Assembly (NCBI RefSeq): GCF_042242105.1
Contig: NC_092029.1
Location: 20,508,885-20,572,884 of the forward strand
DNA from: Pempheris klunzingeri
Lineage: Eukaryota > Chordata > Actinopteri > Acropomatiformes > Pempheridae
DNA: 64,000 nt
Direction: 5' to 3'
This document shows positions 22,003-34,519 of this stretch, piece by piece; position 1 is the stretch's first letter, and each line of letters starts with the position of its first letter. The translations under genes and the position numbers were made by a program. Under the pieces are notes generated by a model. It was not told where the DNA came from, made no database searches, and was given only the letters and a program-made list of their open reading frames with translations.

Positions 22003-25000
22003 CTAAGATGTACACAAAAATGTAGTGAGTGCCAAGTAGTTCAAAAGGGTTATAATGACAGGGCATCATGAAACCAGATTAAATGAGCGTTACTTCTTTC
22101 AAAATTCCCACTGGAGTTATGACAGTGTCAGTGAGCCTCTAATCCACTAAAGGGTTATATGCCTGTATTTGCTCACACCAACATGATTTCTCCCAAACCT
22201 GTCAGGTTTACCAGAATAAGATAAATTATTAGTACTGACAAAAAAAAAGCATTGCTAAAATACTAAAAATACCAAAGTCTTTGAATTTGCATTATAACCA
22301 TTTCCACCTGGTTTACATGCAGACTGCTCCCCTTCCTTTAATAGAGGCTAATCACAATTTGTTCAACTTAGTTACAATTTTGTATGTACCAAAGCACGAC
22401 AGATTCAATTAGCACGTTAGGAATAAATCTAAAATGAGCCATTTTCCTTTGGGGTAACCTCTCCCATCACAGCTTGTCCAGTTTTAACCAGGCACTGTTA
22501 TCTCTTCAAAGCCACCACACTCCATTGATAAAAACAGTCATTTTACCTTGCAGAACACATATTTCAAATTTTTCTGTATCTTCTGGTGATTTCGAACCCT
22601 TGAATATGTAAAAAAAGTAGGGCCCAGGTTTAAAATACCAGAGTTATCCCTTAAGTAGAGCTGGAATCAGGACATGTTTAGTCTAGGTTAGCAGGGGGGA
22701 AAGTGAGCACGCCTCTTCTTTTCCAAAGTTTAAAAATATGCCAACCACCTCCTCTAAACTTACACTTCAAAACTCGTTTGTTTAATCTGTATGCAGAAAA
22801 AGGCACATGTGTCGTTTTAGCGGGGGTTGCAGGCTGGAACTTTCTCTTAGCGAACAGCAGCCGGCTGCAGCGGCTGAGCACGGCCTCCCAGAATCTCAGC
22901 TGCACGGTGAGGCTGCTGTGTTCGATGCCATCGATCCTGTTGAATTAGATTTTAATATGACCATAGAATGTTTCAGGCCTTCTCAAATAAAGTTACTCTC
23001 TCCTCATGAGAGTGAACAGAATATGTCAATCTGACCTCCAGAATGTACCAGACAGACCTTGATTGTAGTGCTTTTGTTGTGCAAAACATATTCTGAAGTT
23101 AGATTATAGATACACGCCTTGCAACCAACATCCAACTGTTAGATTACCATAACATCACTACAGGAACGTGCTATCTGTGATGCACCAACCTAAACAGTTA
23201 ACCAGAAATGGTTACGTACTTTATGATATCCAACAAACATTTAAACATGAGATGTTTGAACAGAAACAGAACAGGACAGGACACACCAGAGGGACACACA
23301 CACACACACATGAGAGGGGGCTCCTCTGACCGACCCCTCGGGGTCCGTCATGAGCCCAGCGCTGCGAGTACTTTACCTGTGACCAGAATAAACTGCTTGT
23401 GAGACCAGACTGAAAACCTCCGTTGAGTTCTTGAGCTGCCAATATAAGAACCGGACGAAAAAGATCTAACAATCCTGTACAGAGAACAGAACCGAGCTGC
23501 AGCCAGAGACACAGCTCCAAAGTGCCTGGCGGATTAATACAACGCTGCTCGTCAAAATTTAGATTTCCATTTGTTTACAGATCAAACAAGCGAGATACAG
23601 CATGTTAATCAGTGAGCTCTGGAGGTGTTGGTAGGCACGCGTCTGAACTTTGGACAGTGCCCCGGCTGGCTGCTTCCCCCCTGCCTGGGGTCTTAATGCT
23701 AAGCTAGGCTAACCCTGTCATGACAACAGCTCCGTGGTTAACAAATTACATTTCATCTTGGAGAGAAAGAACGGATGTACTTTCCAAAATGTTGAAACAC
23801 AACATGAACAGAAATGCAAGTGGAAAACATTTGTCTGAAAGGGAAATAAAGGAATATCTTCTGTTTGCCTAACGTGTGATAAGAAACCCTGTTAAAGTGC
23901 TTTTCTTAACCTCTGCCAGTAACCAACAGCCAGTGTTCAACTGGGAACAAGTCAAATACTGCAATAAAAACCTTTATCACTTGTATAAACATGGGACACT
24001 GTCATTTCAGACCGCCCGGTCTCATTTACAACGGCTAAGCCACAAATGCCACATCACGGTTGTGTCGTAGAAAAGGAGTTCATTTGTACACTACCTACAG
24101 TGACTCATTCTCACACCAGTTTAGCTTTTTCATTAATCCTGAGCCCTGTTGGGTGGAGAAATCAAGCAGATACAATAATAGGCAATTATCAGGAGGAGAA
24201 GGCATGTCAGCCTTTTGTGTAGCTGTGTTAACACACGGGCTGGATGCTGCTTCCATTCACCAAGACAGTGTTATTACATGTCACCACGACAGCCGAGAGA
24301 GGAAGAAAGTGGAGTAAGGAGATAAACGGGCCGACGGCAGACAGCGGAGCTAGGAGCACTTTGCTTTATTCAGGTGTTTTTTTTTTGTTCTTATTGTATT
24401 CAGATATATCTGGCTGCTATGGCAACTTCATTTCCCTTCGGGGATTAATAAAGTCATCTATTTATCCACCTATATGGCAAGCGCACTGTCTGCTGCAATC
24501 ACACAGTGTATCAAAATGAAGACGTGGTGATTGACAGCAAAAAAAAGGGAACCGGGTTTAATCTTGGCCTACTTCCTGCTCCATTTGCTCCACATTGATG
24601 CACGGCACATTTTCTCAGGACACGGGCCTTGTGATCACAATAGTGAGCGCACCGTGCCGCAGCACCTCTACAGGGAAGGTAAAGCCACATCCCTTCCCCT
24701 TCCTTTAGGGGCGGAGTGACCTAAAATGTAAAAATAGCCACATCAGCCTCGAAGAAATCATGTAAACGTGCAGTAAAAAAAAAAAAAGGATGATCGGGTG
24801 CTTCGTGCTCTAAAAATAGACTCGAAATTGTTCCAATACTTTGCGTGGCAACACAAGAACTGCAGGGAGAACATGCTGAGAGATTTTCAGCGACATCTCG
24901 TAACGTTACAAATGACAAAAAGTATTACAGAGGGTGTTCCCTCGTAGACGTGCAGTGGGCCCATGACATCTTGTTAGCGTGTAGCTTATTTGTTCCAGAT

Positions 25001-25498
25001 GGCATTGTGAAACACTGATGATGTGCGCAACATAAATACCAGCGTCTGTCTCTAAATGACATGAGATTTGTGTGTATCTACCAAATTAAGACTTGATAGA
25101 CATGAATAGTTTACAGTACACTCTAGAATATAGTACTTCTGAATTCCCATTTCTCTGCACTATTACACTGCTGTTATGCACAGATGCAAAGATTTTGTAT
25201 TTTTTTCTATTTTCCCTTTTACTATATATGCTGTTATATATTCTAGTATAACGCACACATTTCTTAGTGCTTACTAATCGGTGCGTTATATATTGTCTGA
25301 CACATGCACTGTAGTATTACAAGAACTGAAACATCTCATAGTGATAACTGGAACGTCCTCACCACTCAGTTTACAGCACCGAAGGAGTTTTCAATATTGA
25401 ATGTTACTGTCAAAATTCTATACATCCAGTATTACCTGATTTTATCACTTAGCTTGACTTTCTAGTCAAATGTTTACATTCTACATTTTTACCTCTAT
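22003..25498. other. Upstream of gpr63: repeats, no exon recognised
   Basis: The stretch holds an R1-family copy at about 22430-22660 (CCACACTCCATTGATAAAAA; GGGCCCAGGTTTAAAATACC). It also holds a fragment of a dispersed repeat marked by ATGCTAAGCTAGGCTAACC at about 23696-23714, and a LINE-type 3' tail (TTCGGGGATTAATAAAGTC) at about 24436-24455. It could be a gpr63 5' intron. Confidence 0.45.
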
Positions 25499-25769
25499 CA
25501 GGGCTGCAGCTGATGATTAGCCGATCAATTAATCTATTGATTATTTTCACGATTAACCAACATGTTATTTGGTCTGTAAATCGACAGAAAATTGAGAAAA
25601 ATGTCCATCAGTGTTCCCCAAGGCCCAAGATGACGTCCTCAGATGTCCCACAGATATTCAGAATACAGTCACAGAGAAGAAACAACACTCAAACTGATTC
25701 ATCGATTATCAAGATGGTCGGAAATTAATCGAATAGTCGCCAACAAGTCGATTAACGGCTGCAGCTCTG
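25499..25769. mobile_element. hAT-like MITE (about 270 bp)
   Basis: The ends CAGGGCTGCAGCTGATGATT (25499) and, in reverse complement, CAGAGCTGCAGCCGTTAATC (ending 25769) are imperfect terminal repeats. Internal words such as CAAGATGACGTCCTCAGATG and the GATTAATCG-type motifs belong to a MITE family I recognise as abundant in percomorph fish. A related copy lies at about 45075-45348. Confidence 0.75.
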
Positions 25770-26199
25770 AACGTGGGACCCTCTGATTGTAGTGAAGCGT
25801 CATCGATGTCTGAATTTGTGGCCCCCTTTTCAAAAACACTTCAAATCATGTTGTTGAAATGACAAAACGTACATTCGGAACATTTCAAAGCCAGGATTTC
25901 AAACCACAGTTCAGACAGACATTTGACTGCTGTAGCTAGAAACTCAACAGTTCACAATGTGGTATTATTACATATAATAAGAAACATAACATTTACAGAC
26001 ACACACTGGGCTCCCACTCTAAGTCAGGGGGGAAACTCCCTCACTTTTCAATCCCACTAAGAATGGGACATTTCCATGGCCCACAAATGCAGCATGACAA
26101 GCAGAACCCTCCTTCTAAACACAGCTCAGGCTCCTTTCCCCCCCAACAGCTATCTGAATGTGTGACCCCATAAACATACATCTTTTTCCAGCTGCTCTC

Positions 26200-27000
26200 C
26201 AGAGAGCAGCGGGAACACGGCTCGGCTCCCCCTGTGGGGCACAGAATGCGGAGGGTCACATTATCTGGTGCTACACCGGTTCGGTCTCAGGCTCAGTCTC
26301 AGCCGTTCTGCTGTTCTGACACCAAAATGGTCGAGACCACAAACGGAGACATTTACATGTGTGTGGACGACGAGGCGGCACCGGAGAGCCTGTTTACGTC
26401 TGCGTGTCGGCGCTGAGCAGCAGCTCCGTGAGAGGCGGTGTGTGTGCTGTGTTGCTGTCGGCCCTGGATTTACCTGCTTCTGTCTCCCATGGTGCAGCTG
26501 GGGGGTGAAAGCGTGGGGAGAGCCGGAGCTCAGTGCTCCCAATGGTGCATCTCACCGCCCAAACCTGCCTCCTCCTCCTCCTCCTCTTCCTCCTCGCCGT
26601 GGTCAACACAGAGAGCCGTTCCTCTCCCGAACAACAAGCAGGCCAGCGGATTTTTTTCAGAGCGTTATTTTGCTCAACAGCCCGACAGCCGGTGATGCCG
26701 CTAACGTTACCTCCACACCGGCTGAAGTCACACGGCTACACTCGCTTTGTTGCCCCGGCAGCGCCAGACTGACAACACTGGGTTTTGTGCGCCTTTTTGT
26801 TTTACCAAGTAAATGTTCAGCTCGTGCTCCCCGGGCTTCTTTATGTCCTCCGCCTTCATACAGATGTGATGTGCGGGCGGCCCACCCTCCAGCACCGCAC
26901 GAATCGGCTCGTGTACCGTAGGAAGCCGAGTTAATGAGTGCCGAGCTCGGCTGCTCTCCACCGTCCTCACGCAGCAAGGACACACACCACTTCCTGTCTG
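26200..27000. promoter_or_regulatory. CpG-rich block, possible gpr63 promoter / first exon region
   Basis: This 0.8-kb block is GC-rich with many CpGs and frames open on both strands, as CpG islands show. It lies 4.3 kb upstream of gpr63 and 2.6 kb beyond the 3' end of ndufaf4. No coding homology is seen. A promoter for gpr63 is the simplest reading. Confidence 0.35.
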
Positions 27001-27319
27001 GACTTTCAAAATAAATGCCATTCCTGACCTACGCTGATCTAAAGTGCATTTTACATGCAAGATTGCTCTTTTAGTAAATTTAAAGTGCAAATGTATGGCA
27101 TTGCTTCAAGCTAAAGGGAGATTTTTAAAATAATACACGCCCATGTAATGTGGGGTGTAGCTGAGCAGGAGGTACCAGGCACATAGAAGTTTGAGTAATG
27201 TTAGAGAAAATAAATGAATTTTACTGACACAAATTGCATTTCACAGATATTACGTTCCTGACTCACATGCACCACACAGCAACATATATGTCTGTTCAAA
27301 TATCTGCGGCCTTACTGCA

Positions 27320-27600
27320 GCTCCGCTTTGCGTGAACTGCCATAATTCCACCGAGCGCGTTCACGTGCATCTTAATTTGGTGACAAATGGCGCAGCTTCC
27401 GCCACCATCCGCTCTCTCCCCGGTGAGCTTGACACATCTTTGTATTCAGTGATAACGGACACCCGCAGAAGCCAGTCGCGTGGGCAGAAGCGGACTTTCA
27501 GAGGACACGCCCCATTCCCGCCGCCGTCCAATAGAAACGACAAACTGGGTAAAGGGGGCGTGGCTCGGTTGGAGGAAGTTCTATTTTTGGGCACGTGTGT
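27320..27600. promoter_or_regulatory. Second CpG-rich block with CCAAT box
   Basis: GC-rich DNA with CGCGTTCACGTGCATC (an E-box), CCGCCGCCGTCCAATAGAAA (a CCAAT box) and GGGGGCGTGGC (GC box-like) at about 27356-27565. It may be part of the same regulatory region as 26200-27000 or a separate promoter. Confidence 0.35.
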
Positions 27601-29485
27601 GTAGGTGGTAAAAAGATGACAAATGGATATAAATATATAAATATATAAGCTGTGTGTTATCAAATATTATTCACTGAGTATTTACTGTGCGTCTAAGCTT
27701 TGGAAATGAGTTAAATATGATTTCAACACAACAAAGATGGTCACTGGTTACAGAAATATTAACATGTCGGACCGTCGGAGGAGGTGAAGGTGCAACATTG
27801 TGCTAATTCACACAACCACTTTAAATTAGGAATGCATCAGTTAAAATAGCATCAAAGATCTTTTATTTTAAGAGTGTGCGTATGTGCAGCGTATCAGTGC
27901 AAGTATCGCCCACAGCGTCCACATATACATGTCATGTCATTGGGACACATCACCTGCTGCCTGCTGAAAGCTCTGTCAAAGTTTCCCCACTCGCTGTTCC
28001 TTGCTCCACATCACAGCTGGACTGCTGTGTGGGATGGAATATTTCTCCCCTCTGCTACATGTTCTCATATACGTTGTAAGCATGGATGAATTAGAAAAAC
28101 TGGATACTAGACCCCAAATCAGCCTTGCTCCCAATTTTTCCTCGGTGGTCACTCACAGTACAGTGTTCCTGCAGAAAAAAAAACAAAAAGCATTTTCTCT
28201 GCGCATATTCAGCAGGCCACATAACCCTTTTTTGGCATAATGCATCTTGCCAGCAATTCTCATTGAACCAAACAGATGCCGTCTTTGCCTTCACTATCCA
28301 GTTCATATAATACATTCACACTTGTGGGCCACAGGTGCTGCATCCACCCAAATATTAAAACGGACTGGATCAGAGATCTGACAAACCTCTGCAACAAACA
28401 AACAGACTGCTCAGTAGAAAGATCACACCATGCTGAAGAATCACATCACATATCGTATTGAAATAAATGGCTGTGTTTAACATAAAACACTGATTTCACC
28501 AGACTCATACGTATAATACAAAGCCTGTAGCCCTCGTCTCCACACAGCTGTGGTTGAACACTTTTGGTTTGTCATGAAGAGTACAGTAGTACAGAGCTGG
28601 AGTCTGGAGGTGATCAGCCTAGCTTAGCATAAGGACTGACAAAATAAACCTGTGTGCAGCCTGCATGTGGATTCAGGCAGTCTGTAGACCCCGACAGAAC
28701 AGTCCAAATCAAACAAGCATGGCAACATGTTGCTATGGTGATGCTGTACTGTTTACAAAGAATCAAATACTTTTTTTCAATAAGAATTGGGTCTATTTTA
28801 TGTAATTATTCTAGCAATGCATGTCGCTATAAAGTGCAGGTTTATAAAATACACATCATGCCTATTGTATTTCAGGTGTTGTGTTGTTGCTCCAAAATGA
28901 TTAGCTTCTCATTGTTCAGACTGATGTACGAGGGAGCTACGCAACATCTGACTGTAAATTCCATCGCAGAAGACGGCAGATCAGCCACCCACTGTTCCCA
29001 GTATTCCCCACCATTCTGCTCTGGTGCACAAAAGTATCAGGTTTTTGCCGTCTGCCGTCTGCCTGGATCCATACGGGTGCAGCATAAAGCTCAGTGACCA
29101 GCACGCTGCCTCATGAGGTTCATCTGTGCATGAACAGAACTGGACCAACTGAAATGAAATGACCATCTGCAGCTTCAGAGGAAGTCACAGGCTGGAACCA
29201 TGTCTTCCTTCCAGTCTTTATGCTAAGCTACGCTAACCACACTGTGGCTCCGGCTCTGGATTTAACACACAGACGTCCATCTTCCTGTCTCACTCTCAGC
29301 AGGAAAGCTAATAACTGTCTTTCCCAAAATGTTGAACTATGATTTTAAAGTTTCTCAACAATGAACGGACCTCAGATCCCTAAAACTCTTGGGAATTTGA
29401 ATACGTCTGTGTTGTACTGAATATCACAGAGGAATCATCAAAGATATTATAAACACACAATGTTTTTCTAGATTTAATATATGTA
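27601..29485. other. Intergenic DNA with dispersed repeats
   Basis: No coding exon is seen. A repeat containing GTCACAGGCTGGAACCATG and ATGCTAAGCTACGCTAACCA fills about 29180-29345; related fragments lie at about 23640-23810 and 37190-37220. The word CTAGCTTAGCATAAGG at about 28619 belongs to the same family in reverse. Confidence 0.5.
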
Positions 29486-29489
29486 GTTA

Positions 29490-29495
29490 TTTATT
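29490..29495 (-). terminator. ndufaf4: Candidate polyadenylation signal of ndufaf4
   Basis: AATAAA on the minus strand lies about 140 bases downstream of the ndufaf4 stop codon. It is the nearest exact match and is at a reasonable distance for a short 3' UTR. Confidence 0.5.
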
Positions 29496-29635
29496 CATTT
29501 AATATTTGTTGTTTGTTTCCCCAAATATCAACATATCAGCCACTGACATATCCCATAATCCCTTCTATATGTCGAACAACCTCACAGGTCACTCTCCCAA
29601 TGCAGCTTATCGACTTACATTCCCAGAGTCCAGCG

Positions 29636-29941
29636 CTAAGACGCCTTTATCTGCTTGGCATTTGCAGTCTTGGGTGGTAAGATCTGAACCTGGAAGGGGA
29701 TGAAGAACTCCAGGAGAGCTTTTGTGTCCTTCAAGTCCAGACAATAATCCTGGGCAATCTTTTCTGGGGTCCACGTCTGAGGCTGTCGCTGGTGGCTGCT
29801 CGTGGCCTTCAGGGCCTCGGCGATGGTCAGTTTGCCTTTAGGGACGTCGGTGAGCTCCACCAGGCCATACGGGTCCCCTGGTAGACTGAACCTCAGTGGC
29901 CTCCGCTCGGTTTCCTCAACGGCCGTCACTTCCTTTGGTGC
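29636..29941 (-). CDS. ndufaf4: ndufaf4 coding exon 3 (last)
   Basis: The acceptor CTTCCCACAG precedes GCACCAAAGG at 29941. The exon adds 101 residues and ends KQIKAS before the stop. It carries the conserved block from [18 protein letters not shown] to FIPFQVQI. Confidence 0.92.
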   Translation of the reverse strand, partial: APKEVTAVEETERRPLRFSLPGDPYGLVELTDVPKGKLTIAEALKATSSHQRQPQTWTPEKIAQDYCLDLKDTKALLEFFIPFQVQILPPKTANAKQIKAS

Positions 29942-30680
29942 CTGTGGGAAGACGGAACGAGCCAAAAACACTTAGAACAGCCCGTTTTGGGACACGAAGC
30001 TATCTCAGAAACTAATTAAGTGGACTACCACAGAAGTTTGGCTATTTATGGTCCTCAGTGGCTCACAGTCGTTCTTCTGGCAACGCTCAGTCTGGCGTGC
30101 CAGGCTTCAGACAACTTCACACATGCAACGATCACTACTTTAACTTAACAGTTAGTTAGAGAACCATGCAGAGAGTGCAATGCATCACTGACAGTGATGC
30201 AGCCACAGAGAGTGATCATGCAACCCTCTCTCTCTCTCTCTCTCCCTCCCTCTCTCTCCCCCTCTCCCTCCCTCTCTCAGCAGCCTTGTTTCCGTCTGAA
30301 TCAGGCAGCTGTTTTGAGCGAGAAGCCTCCGCCAAACCCAGTGCAGGGGAGCACTGTTAGTCTAGCTGGTGAACATGGTGAACTCTCTCAGCTCCCTTCA
30401 GTCTCCTTCACATCAACCAAACAACTGTCACCTCTTGACACATTCCATCACGGTCAAGGAGAAGCTGCTGGGACGCCTCTTCTTCGACGGCTCAACCACA
30501 GCTGGATTCTTTGTTAACATGCTGGCTGATCAGCTTTCTGAGGCTGTTATATGTCAGAGTTTGTCTTTGCTGTGGAGTGCTGCCCCCAGGTGGCGCTGTA
30601 GCTTTAAATAACAGGACATACATAACAGGGTGTTTGCTAGCAAGGTTTACATCATCAAGTGGTACATCATTGTAGGCCTG

Positions 30681-30735
<55 letters not shown>

Positions 30736-31092
30736 ACCCCGGTAAGTGGACCCAGTCCGGGTCCCGGTCTGACCTCTGCTGCTGCTGCCGGGTCTGTAGA
30801 CTCCACATAAACGGACCTGAGGAGGCTCAGCAGCGGGTCGTTCCTCTGGTTCACGGGGTCCACTGAAACACACAGGGGGACACGGAGTGAGCCCGGAGCC
30901 CGGAGGCCGACATGACCCCGTCCCCCGGCAGGTCAGAGGAGGCTCCATTTACTCACCTTCAGAGCCGCCGGCCAAAGGCGGGGCGGGGGCTCCGTGTCGA
31001 GGCGCCGCCTGCGGCTTTTCCCTGGAGATTTCTCGGTGTACCCGGTTTTCTAGGTTGAAATTTCTGAACATACGCGCGACCCGTGCCCCCAT
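29636..31092 (-). CDS. ndufaf4: NADH dehydrogenase (complex I) assembly factor 4, three exons
   Basis: Joining 31092-30957, 30862-30774 and 29941-29636 gives 176 residues plus stop, against 175 in human. The protein helps assemble mitochondrial respiratory complex I. It starts [17 protein letters not shown] (human [17 protein letters not shown], as remembered), with a glycine at position 2 as in human. The middle reads [19 protein letters not shown] and the last exon holds [17 protein letters not shown] and [11 protein letters not shown], matching the conserved C-terminal part. Junction phases agree: the first intron splits a codon after its first base, and the second falls between codons. 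An upstream CpG-rich stretch and a close downstream AATAAA complete a compact 1.5-kb gene on the same strand as dse and gpr63. Confidence 0.9.
30226..30280. repeat. TC-rich low-complexity tract in ndufaf4 intron 2
   Basis: A run of CTCTCT and CCCTCCCTC units. Confidence 0.9.
30682..30733. repeat. (CA)26 microsatellite in ndufaf4 intron 2
   Basis: There are 26 uninterrupted CA units, 41 bases from the 5' splice site of the intron (on the minus strand the intron begins at 30773). Such a GT-rich run just after a donor on the transcribed strand can influence splicing in other genes; whether it does here is unknown. Confidence 0.95.
30774..30862 (-). CDS. ndufaf4: ndufaf4 coding exon 2
   Basis: The acceptor TGTGTGTTTCAG lies before TGGACCCCG at 30862. 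The donor chosen is GCAGAG followed by GTCAGA at 30773. This choice keeps phase with exon 3 (AAAAE then APKEV). The donor is not perfect, and a later site 30 bases downstream is possible, but human length agreement supports this one. Confidence 0.8.
30957..31092 (-). CDS. ndufaf4: ndufaf4 coding exon 1
   Basis: It starts at ATG 31092 ([11 protein letters not shown]) and ends at TCTGAAG followed by a consensus GTGAGT. A second in-frame ATG seven codons later is unlikely to be the true start, because the upstream residues align with the human N terminus. Confidence 0.88.
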
Positions 31093-31330
31093 GTTCGTCA
31101 AGTCCTCGAACACCGCGGACAATAAAGTTTATTCAAACGGTCGACGGCGAGCGAGAAAGTTCAGTTTTCAGAGGAAAGGCGAACACAGAAACGAGCAGCG
31201 ACACTATGCGGTTGGAAGAGTTCGTTCATTCGTCTTTTCTTCCATCTCAAGGTGCAAGAACAGCTGGAAACACATTTCACACAGCAGCTGATCTCACGCG
31301 CTCCGTTTGGTTCTGCGTTATTTGAGTTGA
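31093..31330 (-). promoter_or_regulatory. ndufaf4: CpG-rich ndufaf4 promoter and 5' UTR region
   Basis: The 240 bases upstream of the start codon are rich in CpG (for example GACGGCGAGCGAG on the plus strand at about 31143) and lack a TATA box at an obvious distance, as expected for a housekeeping mitochondrial gene. Confidence 0.45.
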
Positions 31331-31791
31331 GCTATTTATGACGTAGAAAATGGTTTTAAAATATTCAATAAGTAATCAACAGGAGAAATACATGAAATAA
31401 AAAAATAAGTTACAAAACTAAAGTAAAAGCATAAAAATACAGTATATCTGGGATTTGAAAGACACAAAAATACAATATATGTCCATAAAATGTTTGACAA
31501 TGATCAAAAACCAAATGATCATTGTCATTCCCATTTATTCCATGTATAACTAACTGTAACCATTTAATAATTTATATAATATTAAAATATATAATATTCA
31601 AATACCTACAAACATGACATTTAGGTCTTGACCTACGTAATAACAGATCATTCTTAAGCACATATCTCTGGTCTCCAGTTTAAAACACGATGAGCAGTCT
31701 GAAGGGTCAGCAGATGGCAGCATTTCATATTCTCACACATTCAAAACAGGCTTCATCTTAAACAAATGAGATCATGTTTTATCAATTTAAC

Positions 31792-31846
<55 letters not shown>

Positions 31847-34158
31847 CTTTGTCACAATGAGAGTTAGTGAGACGGTTTATCACCTCCATCCATCCCCTCA
31901 GTGTGCTGACCAGGCCAGACAACAGAGGTCACCTCTTCTATAGGGGAGGCCATGCGCAGCACATCTGGAGGTGATTATCTGCTCCATCATAACAAAACAG
32001 CCCACGGCATTTTTGTGAGCAAGAGGAATGGAAAACTATTCTTTTCATTTCACCCTCTCGCTGGTGCACGCCGTCTGAGTTAGGAGCTGATCAAAGTCAC
32101 GCCGTCAATAAAAGGCCAGAGATGCTACAGCGCTCCCTCAACACCACAAACTCACAGAGAGGGTTTTTCTATCGAATAAAAGAAGAAGAGGAGAAAAACA
32201 CCAAAGTGCTGCGAAAGTGAATTTATTCCACTGATGATGAAACACAATACTGACGCCTGACTGGAGTGTTTTTGATGACAGCGTATCAGCCCAGTCCAGA
32301 GTGATCTGCATGGAGCCTGTGGATTTAGAGCCTCTCAGATAAGACAGCTCCAAGGGAGGCTTGAAGGGCGAGGAGGAGTCCAGCGTCTAGACTGTGTTGA
32401 TACTCGGGGTAACAACAGAAATGTATCAGTAGCTTCACTGAATACATAAAAGCTTCCACTGTCTGTCTGTCTGTCTGTCTGCAAACACATTTATACATTT
32501 CAATAAGGCTTTTTTAATAGTGCAGCACAGTTCAGGTACCAAACAAAGTTAAGGGCATATTCATAGCTTCTTGTACACCTTTAGAAATGATCTGTTTTCC
32601 CATGAATGCTAAAAAACAACCATGAATGTCTCTAACAAGCATTGTGTGTGTCATCATGTGTCTTCTTCCTCTGTGCTGTCATTTCAGCTCCACTGATCAC
32701 ACCCACACACATCGTCCCGCTGCCCCCCGAAAAACCTACTAGAGCACCAAATGTGGTTTCATCTGCCGCTTAAAATAGCCCCCACGAAAAGCACCGCTTT
32801 CCTCTGTTTGTTTGATAAGAATGATGCCGGGCAGCTGTTTTAGGAAATTACTGACAAGTATATATTTGTAAGGTGTTTTGCATGCTGCATGGGCTTGGAG
32901 CTGAGTGGCACAAGAAAGGTGGAGAAACGTATTAAGAGACAGACTCACACATTGTTGATTTGGGTCTTTTCATGGGATTTGTTCAGTGACAGAAAAATAA
33001 AGAAGAATGCCAACGTAGGAAAACACAAATGAAGAAACCCTCCTCACCGCCGTGATAGCACATACAGTGTGAAGCATTTAGAAATAAACACTTCAAGTAA
33101 GTAGAGCACGAGAAAGAAACACTCAAAGTAACCATACCAATACCAATAAAACACATGCGAACTAAGAAACGTCCGTTTCTGAAGCGAACCTGAGGTTCAG
33201 GAGTTCATCTCATGACGAAGTATACAGGAGGCCACTTTTTTTGTTTTTTGGCAAAGTCTTATCATGAATAGTTAATGAGAACAAAATGTTTATCCAATCA
33301 CAGCCTTGTTTGGTTAGGTTTAGGCTCAGGGAGGGGGGTGACATAGTCAGAAACACAGTTAGAAGAGACTTGACTTCAAGGAAGAAAAATGTGGGGACGC
33401 CAACGCTGTGTTCACACTGTGCACGGCAAGGTCAGCCCAAGACTCTCCTTCAGTGTAATCAAAGTCTTTGTAGGAAAAGTGTTGCTAACAGTGTTACTAA
33501 TAACACTGCTGATGCCATGAACGTGTGACAGGGAGCCAGCATGAACTCGGCCAGGACCCTGAAACTGAAGCAGCTAAATGGGATTCAGCCGTCGTTCATT
33601 TATCTTCTTTTACTGCTAGTATAAATGCCACTCTGCAGCGATTCTGTGTTTGTTTTCGTGGATTCACATTTAAGTAATGTTTAGCATCATAACCAGTCCA
33701 ACGAACGCTTGATAAATGGCTGATACACACACTTTTTCTGTGGCTGTCCATAGCTAAGAGCACATTTTCACTGTTTGTTTATGCACAGTACTCTTCGACA
33801 ATTCTACCTGGTCCTTTGATGACATACCTTATATTCTTACAACTGTGTCATTAGTTTATCAGCCTCCAACACGTGGACCTGTTAACAACAACACTATAAA
33901 TACTTTAGTCGGTGTTTATATTCTGATTGTAAATGCTCCACATGGGGGCCTGGAAGCAAAGTGCTCCTAAATGCTGAACACAGTTTGTGTCTAGTCCAAG
34001 TGCTGAACTGATCTCTTCTCTATCCGTGTGTTCTAGCTGGGGGTTAGTGCGTGGAGCTCTCCTGACCGTTGCACTACACATATATTTTCCTTTATGTTTG
34101 ATTTCATACATTCACTTGACACAACACACCACGGATGCACACATATGCATGTAGTAAT
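31331..34158. other. Intergenic region between ndufaf4 and dse
   Basis: No coding exon is seen. It contains (AC)26 at 31793-31844, a short (CTGT)5 run at about 32459-32480 and a dispersed-repeat word (CACACATTGTTGATTTGGGTC) at about 32946. Confidence 0.5.
31793..31844. repeat. (AC)26 microsatellite
   Basis: There are 26 uninterrupted AC units, the second such tract within 1.2 kb. Confidence 0.95.
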
Positions 34159-34164
34159 TTTATT
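34159..34164 (-). terminator. dse: Candidate polyadenylation signal of dse
   Basis: AATAAA on the minus strand lies about 1.0 kb downstream of the dse stop codon. Other sites are possible, so this is a weak call. Confidence 0.25.
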
Positions 34165-34519
34165 TACAAATGGTAAAAAAGAGACCATAAAAATATATCT
34201 TGCTTTCACATATATACATTTGAATGTATTTCTATCAACTATGTAGACAGGACAAATCTCAAGTACAGATGAGGCAACTGTATTATAGTGGCTAACCTTG
34301 AGATCTTCATACAAGGCAGGACCTCTGGACAGCACAAAGGACAAACTTCACACAGACTCGGTTCTAAAGCTCCACAGAAGCTTATTATATCAGAGGTGGT
34401 CTGGTTTCATCTTGGCAATTCATCAATTCCTATTTGGAATCAGTTGTTTTTTTTCCTGATCACCTCTTGGGTAGATCTTAGGAGCATTTAGGGCCAGGGT
34501 TAGAAAAAAACGCCGTTGG

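Noticed and set aside
22678-22905. 75-codon minus-strand frame upstream of gpr63 as a coding exon
   Set aside because: No homology, no supporting splice sites, and it overlaps dispersed-repeat sequence.
26268-26921. 217-codon plus-strand frame in the CpG-rich block
   Set aside because: High GC depletes stop codons, other frames in the same block are also open, and the translation is low-complexity without homology.
30682-31844. CRISPR-like array
   Set aside because: The repeats are simple CA microsatellites in a vertebrate genome, without spacers.
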